A program made the translations under genes and the position numbers. Under the pieces are notes generated by a model. The model had not been told where the DNA came from and searched no databases. It saw only the letters and a list, made by a program, of their open reading frames with translations. From Hyposmocoma kahamanoa (Eukaryota; Arthropoda; Insecta; Lepidoptera; Cosmopterigidae), in the NCBI RefSeq assembly GCF_003589595.1, contig NW_020654289.1, positions 1,683,716 to 1,747,715 on the forward strand: a DNA stretch of 64,000 bases, given 5' to 3'. Below are positions 1 through 11,900 of the stretch, in pieces (position 1 is the stretch's first letter; each line of letters begins with the position of its first letter).

Positions 1-260
1 CTTGGTCCCAGCTTTGCAAGAATATCAACGTGACTTCGAGGATGTGGTTCCAACAAGATGGTGCCACGTGCCGTACCGCTAGGGTGACCATAGACCTGCT
101 GAAAGAAATCTTTGTGGGAAAACTAATTTCGAAGAGAGGGGATATTGAATGGCCCCCACACAGCTCCGATCTCACTCCATGTGATTTTTTTTAAATCGGT
201 GGTCTACGAAAACCACTGATGGATATCATTTAGACAACATTATATTTAAGAAATAAAAAT
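1..260 (+). pseudogene. Tc1/mariner-type transposase fossil, 3' part
   Basis: From position 42 the frame reads MWFQQDGATCRTARVTIDLL, and further on WPPHSSDLTPCDFF then a stop. This is the second catalytic Asp block (QQDGA) and the last Asp region (DLTPCDFF) of a DDE transposase common in insect genomes. A stop interrupts the domain straight after CDFF and the frame then decays. The 5' part lies left of the window. It does not belong to the same family as the mariner at 60 kb, whose corresponding motifs differ. Confidence 0.8.
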
Positions 261-1285
261 TCCAAGATATGTTTTGATTATAAATAACAATATAAAAAAC
301 ATTGTACGATTACGTTTTTTTTTTAATTCTTATTCCAAACCGCCAACACCCTTTTGACCCACCCGCTATAACTAGAAGAGAGACTTTTGTTTAAAAAATC
401 AAATGCACTAAAAATCTATCGACTTTACCTCATACCTATGACAAACGTCAAATAAGTGTCATAGGGATCATTCTAGTTTGAATTTTAGTGTAAGCACAGG
501 ATTCAACGCACTGGACAGCTTTCCGTCTTCACGGTTAAACCTTTGGCACTTTGTGATCGCGATCTAAAAAAAGTCAGGTACTTACGAGAAATATTGAAAA
601 AATAAAAAAATCATACCGTTGTAAGAAACCTGTAATTACTGACAGTCATTGATTCTAAATTGGCTCTGATCTTCGTGTTCTAGTGATCTCGGTGAAAACT
701 TATTCTCATATTGCAGGGAAAAATCCTTATAAAGCTCCCAGGGGATGGTAGCAGGGGATTCAAATGGACGGAGGGGAATTTTCTACTTTGAGACCAGGCA
801 ATTGGTGCAGTTATATGGCATATTGTATACATTATACCTCCCGCTGCTGGGCAATGTTTACTTAATATATATATCGTCAATTCGAAACTGCTTTGTTTTG
901 CATAAGCTTTGACGAGAGTTTGCCGGAGGTTGTGCTGGCTAGCAATCACATAAGTGACGATCGTATTAGATTTCATTTTTTTTTATTCGAATTTCGAAAA
1001 ACAAATGCCGAGCGGTGTCGTAAAAATATACATCCATAAATTTAACTGCACGTCACTATTGATAAGAACGTACAACAATCATTTCCTTCAACGTAGTTAT
1101 GAATTAATTCGAAACTTGATGATGTGTCGGTACTTTAGTGGCAGAAATGGGTATGGTTACAGTATTTCCCTGAACGAACTCTTCACAATTAGTTTTGTTG
1201 CTAGTAAACTGGTTAACTTTAACTGGTTCTTCTTTCTGGTAGTGTTTGCCAAAGAGATTTATTTGACCCTAAGTTTATTTAATTG
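261..1285. other. no recognised gene
   Basis: AT-rich sequence left of the first recognised furin exon. A + strand open frame at 954-1289 has no recognisable motif and its composition matches the surroundings. I see no furin exon here. Confidence 0.5.
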
Positions 1286-1650
1286 TTAACACAAACATCG
1301 AACACTCAGAAATAAAACCTTCGATCCGGCAGGATTCGAACCGACGTCTTCTAGCATACCACGCCAGACGCTATACCAACTAAACCACGGAACGAACTAG
1401 CGGACCTCACGAATTTTTCTATATGTTTGTTGTCGTATCTTTTTATTTGGTTTTTCAACGTCTTTTTAGCCGTAACGCCATCTATGAGAAATCCATGAAA
1501 GTATTTCGTCACCCAGTTAGATACTTTTACAGCTACCAGTCCCGGCTAGAGATGTCGCTGTACAATCGCGGCCGGACCGAAGGAATTAATTTCTGAGTGT
1601 TGGATCTTTGTATTAATAATTATAACAATATAGTGGAGTAATTTCACATA
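1286..1650 (-). repeat. SINE-like repeat with tRNA-like B box
   Basis: The end acatcgaacactcagaaa and the other end tttctgagtgttggatcttt are inverted to each other. Inside, ggattcgaaccgacg is a reverse-complement B box with tRNA-like surroundings (1320-1395). Related sequence occurs at 23845-24090 and 45490-45690. Confidence 0.6.
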
Positions 1651-1979
1651 ACAAATAATTGAATATCAATTCAATAAAAAATTAAACTAAGTTTATTTAA
1701 CTTTAGTGTTAGTGCGAAAGGATTTCCAAAGTAGAACTGGTCTAAAAAGTTTAAGTTAGACACGAAAAGGTTCCCGGTGTTGCTATATTTTGTAAACAAA
1801 AAGATTTACGGAATTCGTTCAAAGTTAAAATTAGAGTTATGGTAATGTGGAGATACTCCTTGAAGTGGAAAATGTAAAGGCGCGGGGACCATAATGACAG
1901 GGTTCATTATTGAACCTAAAAGTGTAGATTTCAAGATCTTGCTGTTTGTTACTGATACAAAGATTGAACAAATATAAAG

Positions 1980-2070
1980 AAAAATGCTCAAATCTGACTG
2001 GACTCGAACCAGCGACTGTTTACCAGACCGGGGCTAACCGCTCTCCTGTGTTAGCAGATCTTATGAATTT
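1980..2070 (-). repeat. tRNA-like SINE head, minus strand
   Basis: The reverse complement contains gctggttcgagtccagtc, a polymerase III B box, preceded by gcggttagccccggtc. No cloverleaf closes well, so it is a SINE relic rather than a tRNA gene. Confidence 0.4.
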
Positions 2071-2784
2071 CTGTTATGTACTTGTTGCCGATGGTTGTTC
2101 TTTGTCTGAACGGCTTTCTTTCAAATGCAGTTTTCGCGTAATATATATCGAGTTGAATCTGAACCTTCTCCTGTTTTTTTATGTGTTTATGATAGATCTC
2201 ATAGCTCATCATAATCTCACCGATGTCTTATCTATTTGTAATTATTTCAAATTTACTTTAGGGATTGATTGTTGTTTAGTTCAGACGCTTTCTCTCCGTG
2301 TTTACTTAAATTTTTCCGTAAAGTAAAAATAGGTTAACACCGCGTGGGCGGCGCGTAGGTTCATAATATAATAATGACAGAGTCTGATTTTATTTTTATG
2401 TTATGAATGTTGAAAAGCTTTTTATAGTATTAATTTCGTCTGTGACGTTTTCGTAATTTACTCGACACTGTTATTGCCTGTACTATAAATGGCAGGCTTC
2501 GCAGGATGTTTTAAATACTTAGCTGCAAAAATATGAAACGTTCTCCCTCTCTTTTATTTTCAAAGAAAGTTCCAATCGTGTTCGATTTTGCGGTCCGAGG
2601 GTTCATTTTTGAAGGCATAGAAAAAAGGAAGCATAGAAGAAAATATTAGAAGTTTTCTAGTAGGTTTCATCCACCTGTGACAGAAATTATTTATTTGCTC
2701 TATAGCTCTATCGTAGTTAGTTATTTGTGTATATTTATTGTTTAAGGCTACGGGTATTTGTTTTTTTAACAGAGTTTATAAAAA
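2071..2784. other. no recognised gene
   Basis: AT-rich, no family signature on either strand. Confidence 0.4.
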
Positions 2785-3160
2785 AGGAGGAGGTTACACG
2801 TTATGTGCGTGGGTGTATGTGTTCAGATGTCTTCGTCAATTGTGGATGGATTTTGAAAATTCTTTTTTTGTTTGAAAGGGTACACTCTCGTGGTGGTCCC
2901 ATTGGCATCACGTCAGAATTTGATGAGGGGATCCCATGAAAATCGAAGGAAATCCTCAAATTTTACAGGCGTATCCATGTATTCACAAATTTCTCCGTCA
3001 ATTGCGGACCGATTTTGAAAATTCTTCTTTTGTTGGAAAGAGCTCTCTTTCCACTTCAATAGTAGATCCATTTCAATTTGAAAAAAAAAATCCACTTCTA
3101 AGGAAGGCCAACTAGGGGATGAATGACTTTTGAGGTCCGTTTTTTTAGTACTCTGTACTG
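2785..3160 (+). repeat. accgacttc TIR-repeat family, divergent copy with internal duplication
   Basis: Contains the family marks aaaaaaggaggaggtt, ttttgaaaattctt...gttggaaag (twice, at 2854 and 3016), aactaggggatgaatgac and ttttgaggtccgttttttt. The internal block is duplicated in tandem, so this copy is either a dimer or a rearranged one. Confidence 0.7.
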
Positions 3161-3409
3161 ATTACATATTTATGCGTCCACAACAACAATGGGGTCGATA
3201 TAAAAATCAGTGATGTAATATGTGCTCTACATAGTGTATGAGCTTGTTCCGCTGCCACACGCTAATTGTTAATTTTTATAGTATGGTGAATATAAGGTTT
3301 CAAATGATCTAAATATATGTTTCGAAAATGATCCCAAATTGAAAATTCATTTGCTTTTGTGATTTCTTTTTTTTTATGGAAAATAGACGCGCTCCGATGT
3401 TCAACGAAG

Positions 3410-3600
3410 GTGTGAATGACATTAGTACGCGTTTGTTTAAAATATGCCTATTAATGAATAAGCATATTTTGAAGCTAGCCTTGAATAGCCCCAACTGTAG
3501 TTTTCGGGTAACATAGATAGTGCATTCCATTCCTTTGCCGTGGGTATAGGTGGTTAATAAACGAAATGAAGACGGTATAATGTGTGATGTGTGCATACAC
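3410..3600 (-). repeat. LINE 3' fragment, minus strand
   Basis: The minus strand encodes GKGMECTIYVTRKLQLGLFK, a degraded form of the C-terminal E-W-x(2)-P...NLG-x-FK tail found at the end of many LINE ORF2 proteins. A better copy is at 7440-7740. Confidence 0.55.
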
Positions 3601-3689
3601 GTTTCATGTAAATGTGATAAGAAAAGTACAAGTAAAAATTCACAGCTAAATATATTTATTGGATTATAACATTCCTGGAGTATTAAGGA

Positions 3690-3845
3690 CTGTTTTTTTT
3701 TTTTTTTTTTTTTTTTTTTTGAGACAATATAGAAAATTTTGTCTACATGGAGCCGGCCGGAGATCGAACCCGGGACCTCAGGGATGGCGACACCACCATG
3801 AAAAAAGTGTGCAAGCTACTCGACTCGGAGGTCGACAAATTTATA
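3690..3845 (-). repeat. tRNA-derived SINE, minus strand, with poly(T) start
   Basis: A run of about 28 T (3692-3720) followed by gagatcgaacccgggacct and a tRNA-like head ending near 3840. Read on the minus strand this is head, B box (GGGTTCGATC) and poly(A) tail, the usual SINE order. Confidence 0.75.
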
Positions 3846-4611
3846 AATTACCTAACAACGTATTTAATAAATTCATGTCAAGTACTGTTTTAAGTCAATA
3901 TTATATAATCTTTGACTTTTATATGTATACAGGTGTGTCCCACGATTATGCGTCTCTGAGATTAAGTAAAATAAATATTGTAGGTAGCATAATTTTCTTT
4001 AAAAAATCAATAATACTGCATTAAAAGATTTTTTAAAAGGCGGTTGCTTCACTTGAGAATCGTTTTTTTTTTCTCTTTTTTATTATTTTGACAATCTTCA
4101 ACGATTCTTATTATAATTGACACAAATAACTATCACGGCGTTTAAATTATTGGTCGACCTATTAGAACCATGTGAGCATATATACGCGAACATGCTATAA
4201 TTAATTTAGTCTCTGTATTGTGTAATTCTTCAATATGTTTGTACGCATACTGTTTGGCGGGACATGGTGAATCTAACTTATTTTGTTACATGTCAAGTTC
4301 AATACAACATGTGTTTTCATAATTGTAATACACACCTCAGGGGGATAGACGTCCGCGACCACGTAATTGGTCCTGCCACATTATTATTGCGTATTTATTA
4401 TTGTTTTTTCGTAATTATCTACTACAAAGTTGTTTACTAATGAGGGAGGGCGTAATTATTCTAACCACAGAACAATAAACACAGTAGAAGTGATTCGTTT
4501 GCGTGTCACGTTTGCCAACGGTTTTCGGAGTTCCGCAAAACCTTTTTTTATCTGCGCAAAGTTTCGCTATTTTTGAGTGCAAACATTATAGTCACACTTG
4601 TAATACTATTT

Positions 4612-5038
4612 CATGGTTCTCAATTCGACTGTATGTTCTTTTTTTTTTTTTTGTATGTATGTTACGCGATAACTCCGGTATTTGTGAACCGATTTTCATG
4701 ATTCTTTTTTTGTTGGAAAGTGGGTACTTCCATAGTGATCCCATTTCATTTTGAAGAAAATCATCCACCTCGAAGGGTGGCTGCTCACGCATGAAGATTC
4801 ATTTTCATAAATAGCGCCTAACATTAATTTAGGAGCAATTACTTTAATGGTTGATTTTGCTATTTCTCTAATTCAAGGCGTTTCTCTCTCAATATACTTT
4901 GAGTAGTGAGAATCGATTCTTATTATCTCCAGTGTCAAGTCCTGTATAGTGTCGAACTAGGGGATATTTCTATAAAACTTAGCAAATAGACGTAATTCTA
5001 CGTACTTTTGAAGTCGGTTTTTTTAGTACTCTGTACTG
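4612..5038 (+). repeat. accgacttc TIR-repeat family, long copy lacking the first bases
   Basis: Runs from ggttctcaattcgactgta at 4612-ish to ttttgaagtcggtttttt at about 5022, and shares the whole interior with the copy at 8247-8690, including gcatgaagattcattttca and tactttgagtagtgagaa. By eye identity is above 90%. Confidence 0.85.
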
Positions 5039-5719
5039 AGATTATTTATTACAAGAAACAAAAGTGAGCCGCTGCAATATGGCCGCTTCTTTTTTAGAGA
5101 ACTAAGTAAACATATCGACCTCGTTGTCGTTCAGCTATTAACCGCTAGATTGCAGCACATTGATTGAAATTTCAACGATAAAGCGACTGGGTAAAGTTTA
5201 AGTTATATTAACAATCCTGTGTTTCTAATTATTAATGTGTGAGTTTTGGCGACAGTGGTTCTTATAGTAAACGAAGCTTAACGCACTTCAGTTGTTTTTT
5301 TTCCGTGATCGTAACACAGATGTTTTCACATATTTAGTATTCACTAAGGTAATGAGTGAGCATATTCATATGTATATGTTTTACCCCGGTGCCTACAGTC
5401 AAACTTAAATGATTTATGACACAATAAGTGTAGCGTACGAGGATTTTGCCCGCTTTCTGTTTTATATCATTTTAATACAAACAAGGTCGTATATTTTGTT
5501 TAAAAAGAAAAGATTGGTGTAACATATTTTCATGAAACTTTTTTGGTTGGACATTTCAGCGAACGAGTGTTTCTGATGTTGTTTTAACGTATTTGTGTTG
5601 AAAAAGAATTATAGTCTTTGGTGTTAGGCTTTAGCGAATTTTAAGAAAATTATTGACTTAGTTAGTCACACTAAGCTCCACATATTAAGTCAAAAACTAA
5701 TGATTAATTTATTTTACAG
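5039..5719. other. intron sequence before the furin serine exon
   Basis: AT-rich; only the polypyrimidine/acceptor region attttacag near 5719 is functional as far as I can see. Confidence 0.5.
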
Positions 5720-5858
5720 GTGGTAACAACAGATCTACGACACTCGTGTACAACGGGTCACACGGGCACATCAGCGTCTGCGCCGCTTGCCGCCGGCATA
5801 TGTGCGCTTGCGCTGCAAGCCAATCGGGACCTCACTTGGCGGGATATGCAGCATATAG
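5720..5858 (+). CDS. furin exon with the catalytic serine
   Basis: This exon encodes the end of the subtilisin-like catalytic domain. It follows an acceptor (attttacag, ending at 5719) and opens in phase 0 with [10 protein letters not shown]. The signature [13 protein letters not shown] follows; the nucleophile serine is the TCA codon at 5771-5773. The block ends [12 protein letters not shown] plus one base, before a donor gtttgt at 5859. That phase 1 end is completed by TG at the next exon to give Val, restoring the family motif MQHIVVRTA. All residues expected around the serine are present, so the active site looks functional. The donor is a weak match to consensus. Reading on past it meets a stop after about 20 unrelated codons. 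Confidence 0.95.
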
Positions 5859-7020
5859 GTTTGTTGTACCTCCTCATTCATACATCCACAGATTGTCGCT
5901 CGTTTATTACATTGACGTAATTATAATTTATTTATTAAGTTTACCAACGTTTGTGTACAATATTACTTATTTATATTTTAACAATGCAAGCAATGTAATT
6001 GCCACAAACACAACATGCACTAAAACATAAATATGTTTAACTAAAATATAAAAAAAACTAACACAAGTAACACAAATAACAATATGGTTGGAAATTGATG
6101 CTTACACTACTTTTACGACATGAATGATTTGCCTGAAACCTATTTTTTTTTATAATTTTGTCAAAATTGAATTAAGTATGTTAACACATTTGTAAATACC
6201 AACATACCAATTAAATTTATGTATATTATAAAAATACTCAATGTTTTATTGACTCGTCATAAATTTGAAATAAAATTAAAAAATCAATTCAAAACCATTT
6301 CCTGTAACATTACAAGAGGTACAATTGCGTCAATGTAGCACCAATTGAGCGTTATGATAAGCTCCCCAAGGTTGGCATTATGATTAAAAATGAAGCCGGT
6401 TTCAGTCTCGGTTGAATCTACTTAGGTTCTTGTCTGGGTGTAACCCCGGTATTGATTTATTTTATTTTACATTTTTAGGGAAACTAACAGCTAGTAGTTA
6501 CAAAAATAAATATAGATGACCAATTACAAGTTTCCATAGATAAGTTTACCGTTAAATTTTATGTTAGAACTGTAAACAAACAATGAGAAGAAAAAAAAAT
6601 CAAAAAGAGAAATTCGTATTTGAATAACCTTTTAAGGGAAAGCAAAATCAAAACCGAATACAGAGTAGTCGCTTAAGATGGACCGGAGAAGTATTAAAAA
6701 GTCGTAAAAAATAAGTCAATATCTTGCTGCCTCGCTATTCTGTTATAACACTCACTTGCTCTAGGATGTCGAAATGAAGCCACTGGAATACGTAAACCAA
6801 TTACTGAGAATCTCAGGACAATCGACAGAGCCACTTGCTACTTTAAATAGATACAGGACATCAGCCTTCCGCGTTCTTTCACATAATAGTACAAATAATT
6901 CCATAGCTTGAGGTCAAGTTACTAAGTAATAAAATGGATAATTGCCCTCCAAGTGGTCAAAAAAGCATTTAGTGTGTAGCAGCGCTGATTAAAAAAAAAA
7001 CAATAGGCGGAAAACCCATT
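5859..7020. other. furin intron, nothing recognised
   Basis: AT-rich intron start. No motif found on either strand. Confidence 0.5.
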
Positions 7021-7024
7021 TCAC

Positions 7025-7225
7025 TTAGGGTGGTTACACACGGCTACTTTAAACGCACGATTGCATCGCTATACTCGCGATTTATAGTCGATTGCATCGA
7101 TGCAAATGCGCGATTCAATTGACACAAACGCGCAAACGCGCGATTGCGTCAATGCCAACGCGTGACTGCACCGATACTAATTAACGATATTAATTCAAAA
7201 CGTGTACCGCCTTTGCATCGCTGCT
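7025..7225. repeat. degenerate cgattgcatcg-rich patch
   Basis: About 200 bases with repeated variants of cgattgcatcg, gcgcgattg and acgcgcaaacgcg, bracketed by ggttacacacgg and a gcatcgctgcttgtagagtg segment. Probably a short transposon whose internal sequence is built from small repeats. Confidence 0.45.
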
Positions 7226-7439
7226 TGTAGAGTGTGTAAAGGTAACAGCCTTCAATATTGGCAGCTCCTGTTAACGACTTAGAGTTTATTTTATAGATAA
7301 ATTATGCAGATAAGCACTCATCTACATCAAAGTCTCTTGATGGTAATGCAAAACTAACAAACGACATCTAAATTGAAAAATACACGATCGCGGCGTAGGG
7401 CAACTTCGGTCATGGTAATCTGTTTAAGGGTACCTTAAC

Positions 7440-7740
7440 TCAATAGAGAATGAAAACGAAGCCCAAATTTGCGGGAACGGCCTTTTTTATGAAACTGGCA
7501 AACAGACGGTACGCCTGATATATACGGAAAGGATAACCGTCGCCTATAAGTTTTTTAATTAAAAATTGACGGAGACTTGGCCACAACTTCATTGACGTTG
7601 AGCTGTCTAAAAAACGCCTGTTCACTCTAACCTTGAATAGCCCCAAATTGTAGTTTTCGGGAATGACACTCCATTCCCTTGCCGTACGCATTAAGATGCA
7701 AAACGTTTTGTACGAATGGCTAGTATACAAAAATGGAGTG
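7440..7740 (-). repeat. LINE 3' end, minus strand
   Basis: The minus strand encodes RTAREWSVIPENYNLGLFKV then RVNRRFL, the conserved C-terminal tail of a widespread insect LINE ORF2, followed by a 3' untranslated part. It is 5'-truncated to about 300 bases. Confidence 0.7.
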
Positions 7741-8246
7741 TTTCGAACTTTCTAGGCCATTGAAAGGGACACGACGAAGGTAGAACTATCTTGTAAAGTA
7801 TCATGGGTCAAGATTTTAAAGCTTCGGTCCACAGGATAGTAAATTTCCTTGCTTTCACCCCTTCCAACAGTACTTTATATACGACAGAACTTGAGCGAGA
7901 TTCTTAGCGGATGCGACACAGTACCTTTACATCATCTGTAAAAAATTTACCTGGAAAATTTGTAGAAAATCTGCCCGGTGCCTATCTGAGCGTATTCTGC
8001 GTAGACCTCATCGCGTAAATTGTGTGGGTGCGATCGCTGATCGAGCAATACTAGCAGAACAGCGCTGTAATCTGTCAAGGTCTATCTCTGAGAGTATGGC
8101 ACAAAGTCTATCTATACTGAGCCCGGGTCATTTCAATACCAAAAAAGGTGTAGAGTTTTGGTCTAAAGTGTGTACCAAAGGTACAACTTATGTCAAAAAA
8201 ACGCCTTTAAAATTGTACGAAAGGATCTATTGACCCAAATCTTTTT

Positions 8247-8690
8247 AACCGACTTCAAAAAAGGAGGAGGTTCTCAATTCGTCTGTATGTTCTATTTTTT
8301 TGTATGTAAGTATGTTACGCGATAACTCCGGTATTTGTGAACCGATTTTCATGATTCTTTTTTTGTTGGAAAGGGGGTACTTCCATAGTGGTCCCATTTC
8401 ATTTTGAAGAAAATCATCCACCTCGAAAGGTGGCTGTTCACGCATGAAGATTCATTTTTATAAATAGTGCCTAACTTTAATTTAGGAGCAATTACTTTAA
8501 TGGTTGATTTTGCTATTTCTCCAATTCAACGCGTTTTTCTCTCAATATACTTTGAGTAGTGAGAACCGATTTTTATTATCTCCAATGTCATGTCCTGTAT
8601 AGTGGCGAACTAGGGGATATTTCAATAAAACTTAGCAAATAGACGTAATTCCACTTACTTTTGAGGTCGGTTTTTTAGTACTCTGTACTG
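8247..8690 (+). repeat. accgacttc TIR-repeat family, complete copy
   Basis: Begins aaccgacttcaaaaaagg and ends ttttgaggtcggttttt, which are imperfect inverted repeats of each other (aaccgacttcaaaa against ttttgaggtcggtt). No coding capacity. Used here as the reference copy. It lies downstream of the serine exon, while a very similar direct copy lies upstream at 4612. Confidence 0.85.
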
Positions 8691-8947
8691 AGATTATTGA
8701 TTTTAATAGAAATTGCTGCGTTTGACGAAACGTGCATTGTCGTGATTTGACAGCTGTCCCTGTAGCTAAATAATCCGTAAAGAATAATCAAAAGCCAGTA
8801 ATAAATGTATCAAACATTATACAAATGGTATAATACTCCAGAGACGCGAGTCAAACGAAATACAGAACAAACGGATTAAACTGGGTCATGAAGTGATTTA
8901 AATAGGGTTTAACAGATTATTTTGATTTATAATTTGGGACTTAATGA

Positions 8948-11900
8948 TGTATTAAACGTATTTTAGTTACCTCCACGTTTCGGACGTACAGACGGGATAG
9001 GGAGACAACTGTGCACAGCGATATGGTTGACGGAGGTGGTGTCATGATCGCCGTGTCAAAAAAATACCGCTCAAAGCGCATTATTTCCGAATTTAATTCG
9101 ACTGAAGATCTCTGGATATCCATTGACATAGACGTACCGAACTCCTGTTGTATAAAACAGATAGCCATCTGTGCGGTGTACATTAGACCCCCTGTCTCCA
9201 AGACCACTCTTAACGATTTCATGAGGAGTTGTAATATGTTTTTTGATAGGTGGGATTCTCCCGTATGCATTTTTGGTGATTTTAATTTGAGGAAAATCAA
9301 ATGGCCTCTTCACTGTCAGACAGGTGAAATTTCGGAAGTTACGTCTTTGGAGCAGTCACTACTCGACTTCATAAATTTGAACCATCTGAAGCAATACAAC
9401 CTTATAGAAAACGACAGCGGTAGGATTTTGGACCTTGTCATGGCAGATGTGCCCTCCTGTATAGTTAACAAATCCAGTGAAGTATTGAGTAAAGTACACC
9501 CATTACATCCTCCCCTTCATATCATTCTTCCTTTGGTGGGTAAGGAACAATTGATTTATAAAGATCACCCTAGATTTAACTTTTATAAAGCGGATTATGC
9601 TTCTATTAACAAACACTTAGCAAATTGTGACTGGGAAGAACTATTTGCTTCGGCTAAAGATGTGAATGAGATGATATCTAATTTTTATATGTTCATTAAT
9701 GAAACTATACTTAACTTTGTCCCAGTTACTAAAACTAAAAATAAAAATTTTCCTTTTTGGTTTAGTAGACCACTCATTAAGATTTATGCTGAAAAAGAAA
9801 AAATCCGCAAGAGATTTAAGAAATACAGGAATCCGAGAGACGAAATTGAGTTAAATTGTTTAAGTGCAAGAAGCGAAAAGGTGGCTCGTTTAAATTATAA
9901 TGACTACGTCAGATGTCTAGAATCCAATATTGCTAAAAATTGTAAATATTTTTGGTCTTTTATTAAGCAAAAGAGGGGTGGTAAAAGTAATTATCCTGCT
10001 GTAATGAGTGATGGTGATATATATTGCTCTGATGGTGATGGAGTCTGCAACCTATTTGCTAGCCACTTTAAATCGGTGTATGAGGATAACTCGCAAGTAA
10101 TTCACGATAGCATCCATAATAACAGCTCAGTTGTCGACTTTGTGAAAAACACTGACTGTTTCGCAAAGCTCTGTATTGCCGAATCTGAGGTCAGCAAGTG
10201 CTTTAAGTCCTTAGATAAGTCTAAAGGTGCTGGGCCGGACGGGATTCCTCCAGTTTTTATCTCAAATTGTGCCGAGTCTCTAGCTGTTCCACTAACCCTG
10301 ATTTATAATGTCTCATTAAGCACCGGTATCTTCCCAAGTGAATGGAAAATGGCAAAAGTGGTACCGATTCTTAAGTCAGGTGATGATGAACTAGTAGGAA
10401 ATTATAGACCCATTTCAATTCTGTCAGCGTTCGCTAAGCTTTTGGAAGCCCTAGTTTGTCCACGCATTCAAAATTACTTTAGTAAATACCTGTCGGTTCA
10501 CCAGCATGGCTTCACTAAAGGTCGATCAACTTCCACTAACTTGGTGACTTTTGTGGAGACAGTTGCTGGTGCTATAGACTCGAACGCGCAGGTTGACGTC
10601 ATTTACACCGATTTCAGCAGGGCCTTTGATAAAGTTTCGCATAGTGTTCTTAGTGAGAAGTTAGCAAAGTATGGATTTGGTGGTTCTATGTTACAGTGGC
10701 TCGTATCTTACCTTAATAATAGAAAATTTTACGTGGTGGTAAATGGATTCTCCTCTGACATATGTACCATTACCTCTGGAGTTCCTCAGGGCTCCCATCT
10801 TGGTCCTATTCTTTTTAATATATTTGTAAATGACATCCCTGATATTTATAAATTCTCAACACCATTTTTATATGCTGATGATCTTAAGTTAGTTAAGATA
10901 ATCAATTCAGCAAATGATATTCCTTTACTACAAAGTGACCTTGATAAGTTAAGCTTTTGGTGCAAGGCTAATGGCATGTTTCTCAATGCTGGCAAATGCT
11001 CTTTCATTAAATTCACTCGTAGATTGCATGTTTTCCCATCAGCTTATACTTTGGAAGGAACTTTTTTAACTGAAGTGGACTGTATAAAGGACCTGGGCGT
11101 GATAATTGATAAAAAGCTTACTTTTAAACCGCATATTGATTCAACTGTTAATAAAGCGTCCAGGATGCTCGGCTTCGTATTAAGAAATAGTAAAATCTTT
11201 CGCAGCGTTCGAGCGAAAATACTTATTTACAACGGCTTAGTTAGGAGTATACTAGAATATGGAAGCGTGGTTTGGCGACCCCACTATGCTGTTAACTCTT
11301 TACATTTAGAACGGGTGCAAAAGCGCTTTTTATGGCACTTGTCATTCTCTGTGGGTCTTGCAAAAAAATTTAAATCGTACAACAGGAGACTTGCGCATTT
11401 CAAAATAACGTCTCTCTCGAAGCGCAGATTACTTTTAGATATGGTTTTCCTATATAAGATTGTTCGCTATAAGGTTGACTGTCCACAATTGCTTGGTAAT
11501 TTAAATTTTAAGATTCCTGCCAGACTTCCGAGATCTCATGTAAGGCTTTTTCACCCGCCTCGTCGTAGAACGGTACTGGGTTGTAACTCCCCTGTAGCTC
11601 GCAAGTCTAATCTATATAATGACTGTTCCAAACATGCCGATATATTTATTGACTCGCGGCTAGGTTTTAGAAACAATATTCTTACTTTTCTTGGTTCGAC
11701 CAGATAACATGGTCGAGTATTTGTTGCGTTTTGTATTCTGCTTAAAAATATATATATCTTTTTAAGTTAGTTTCTTGGTCTTAGAATTGTTAAAACTGTT
11801 TTTGTTATTTTTTGTTTCCTCTTCTTTTTCCTTTTAATTTATACACACATGTTTATTTTTGCTTGAGGTGCTCGCCTATAAATGGTTACGCAATTAGATT

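Noticed and set aside
1946..2326. 126-codon + strand open frame
   Set aside because: Its start overlaps a SINE head and the rest has no recognisable feature.
7025..7225. A CRISPR array
   Set aside because: Repeat units are irregular and short with no constant spacers, and the genome is eukaryotic.
9071..9313. Minus-strand frames over the LINE endonuclease region
   Set aside because: Antisense shadows of the LINE ORF2.
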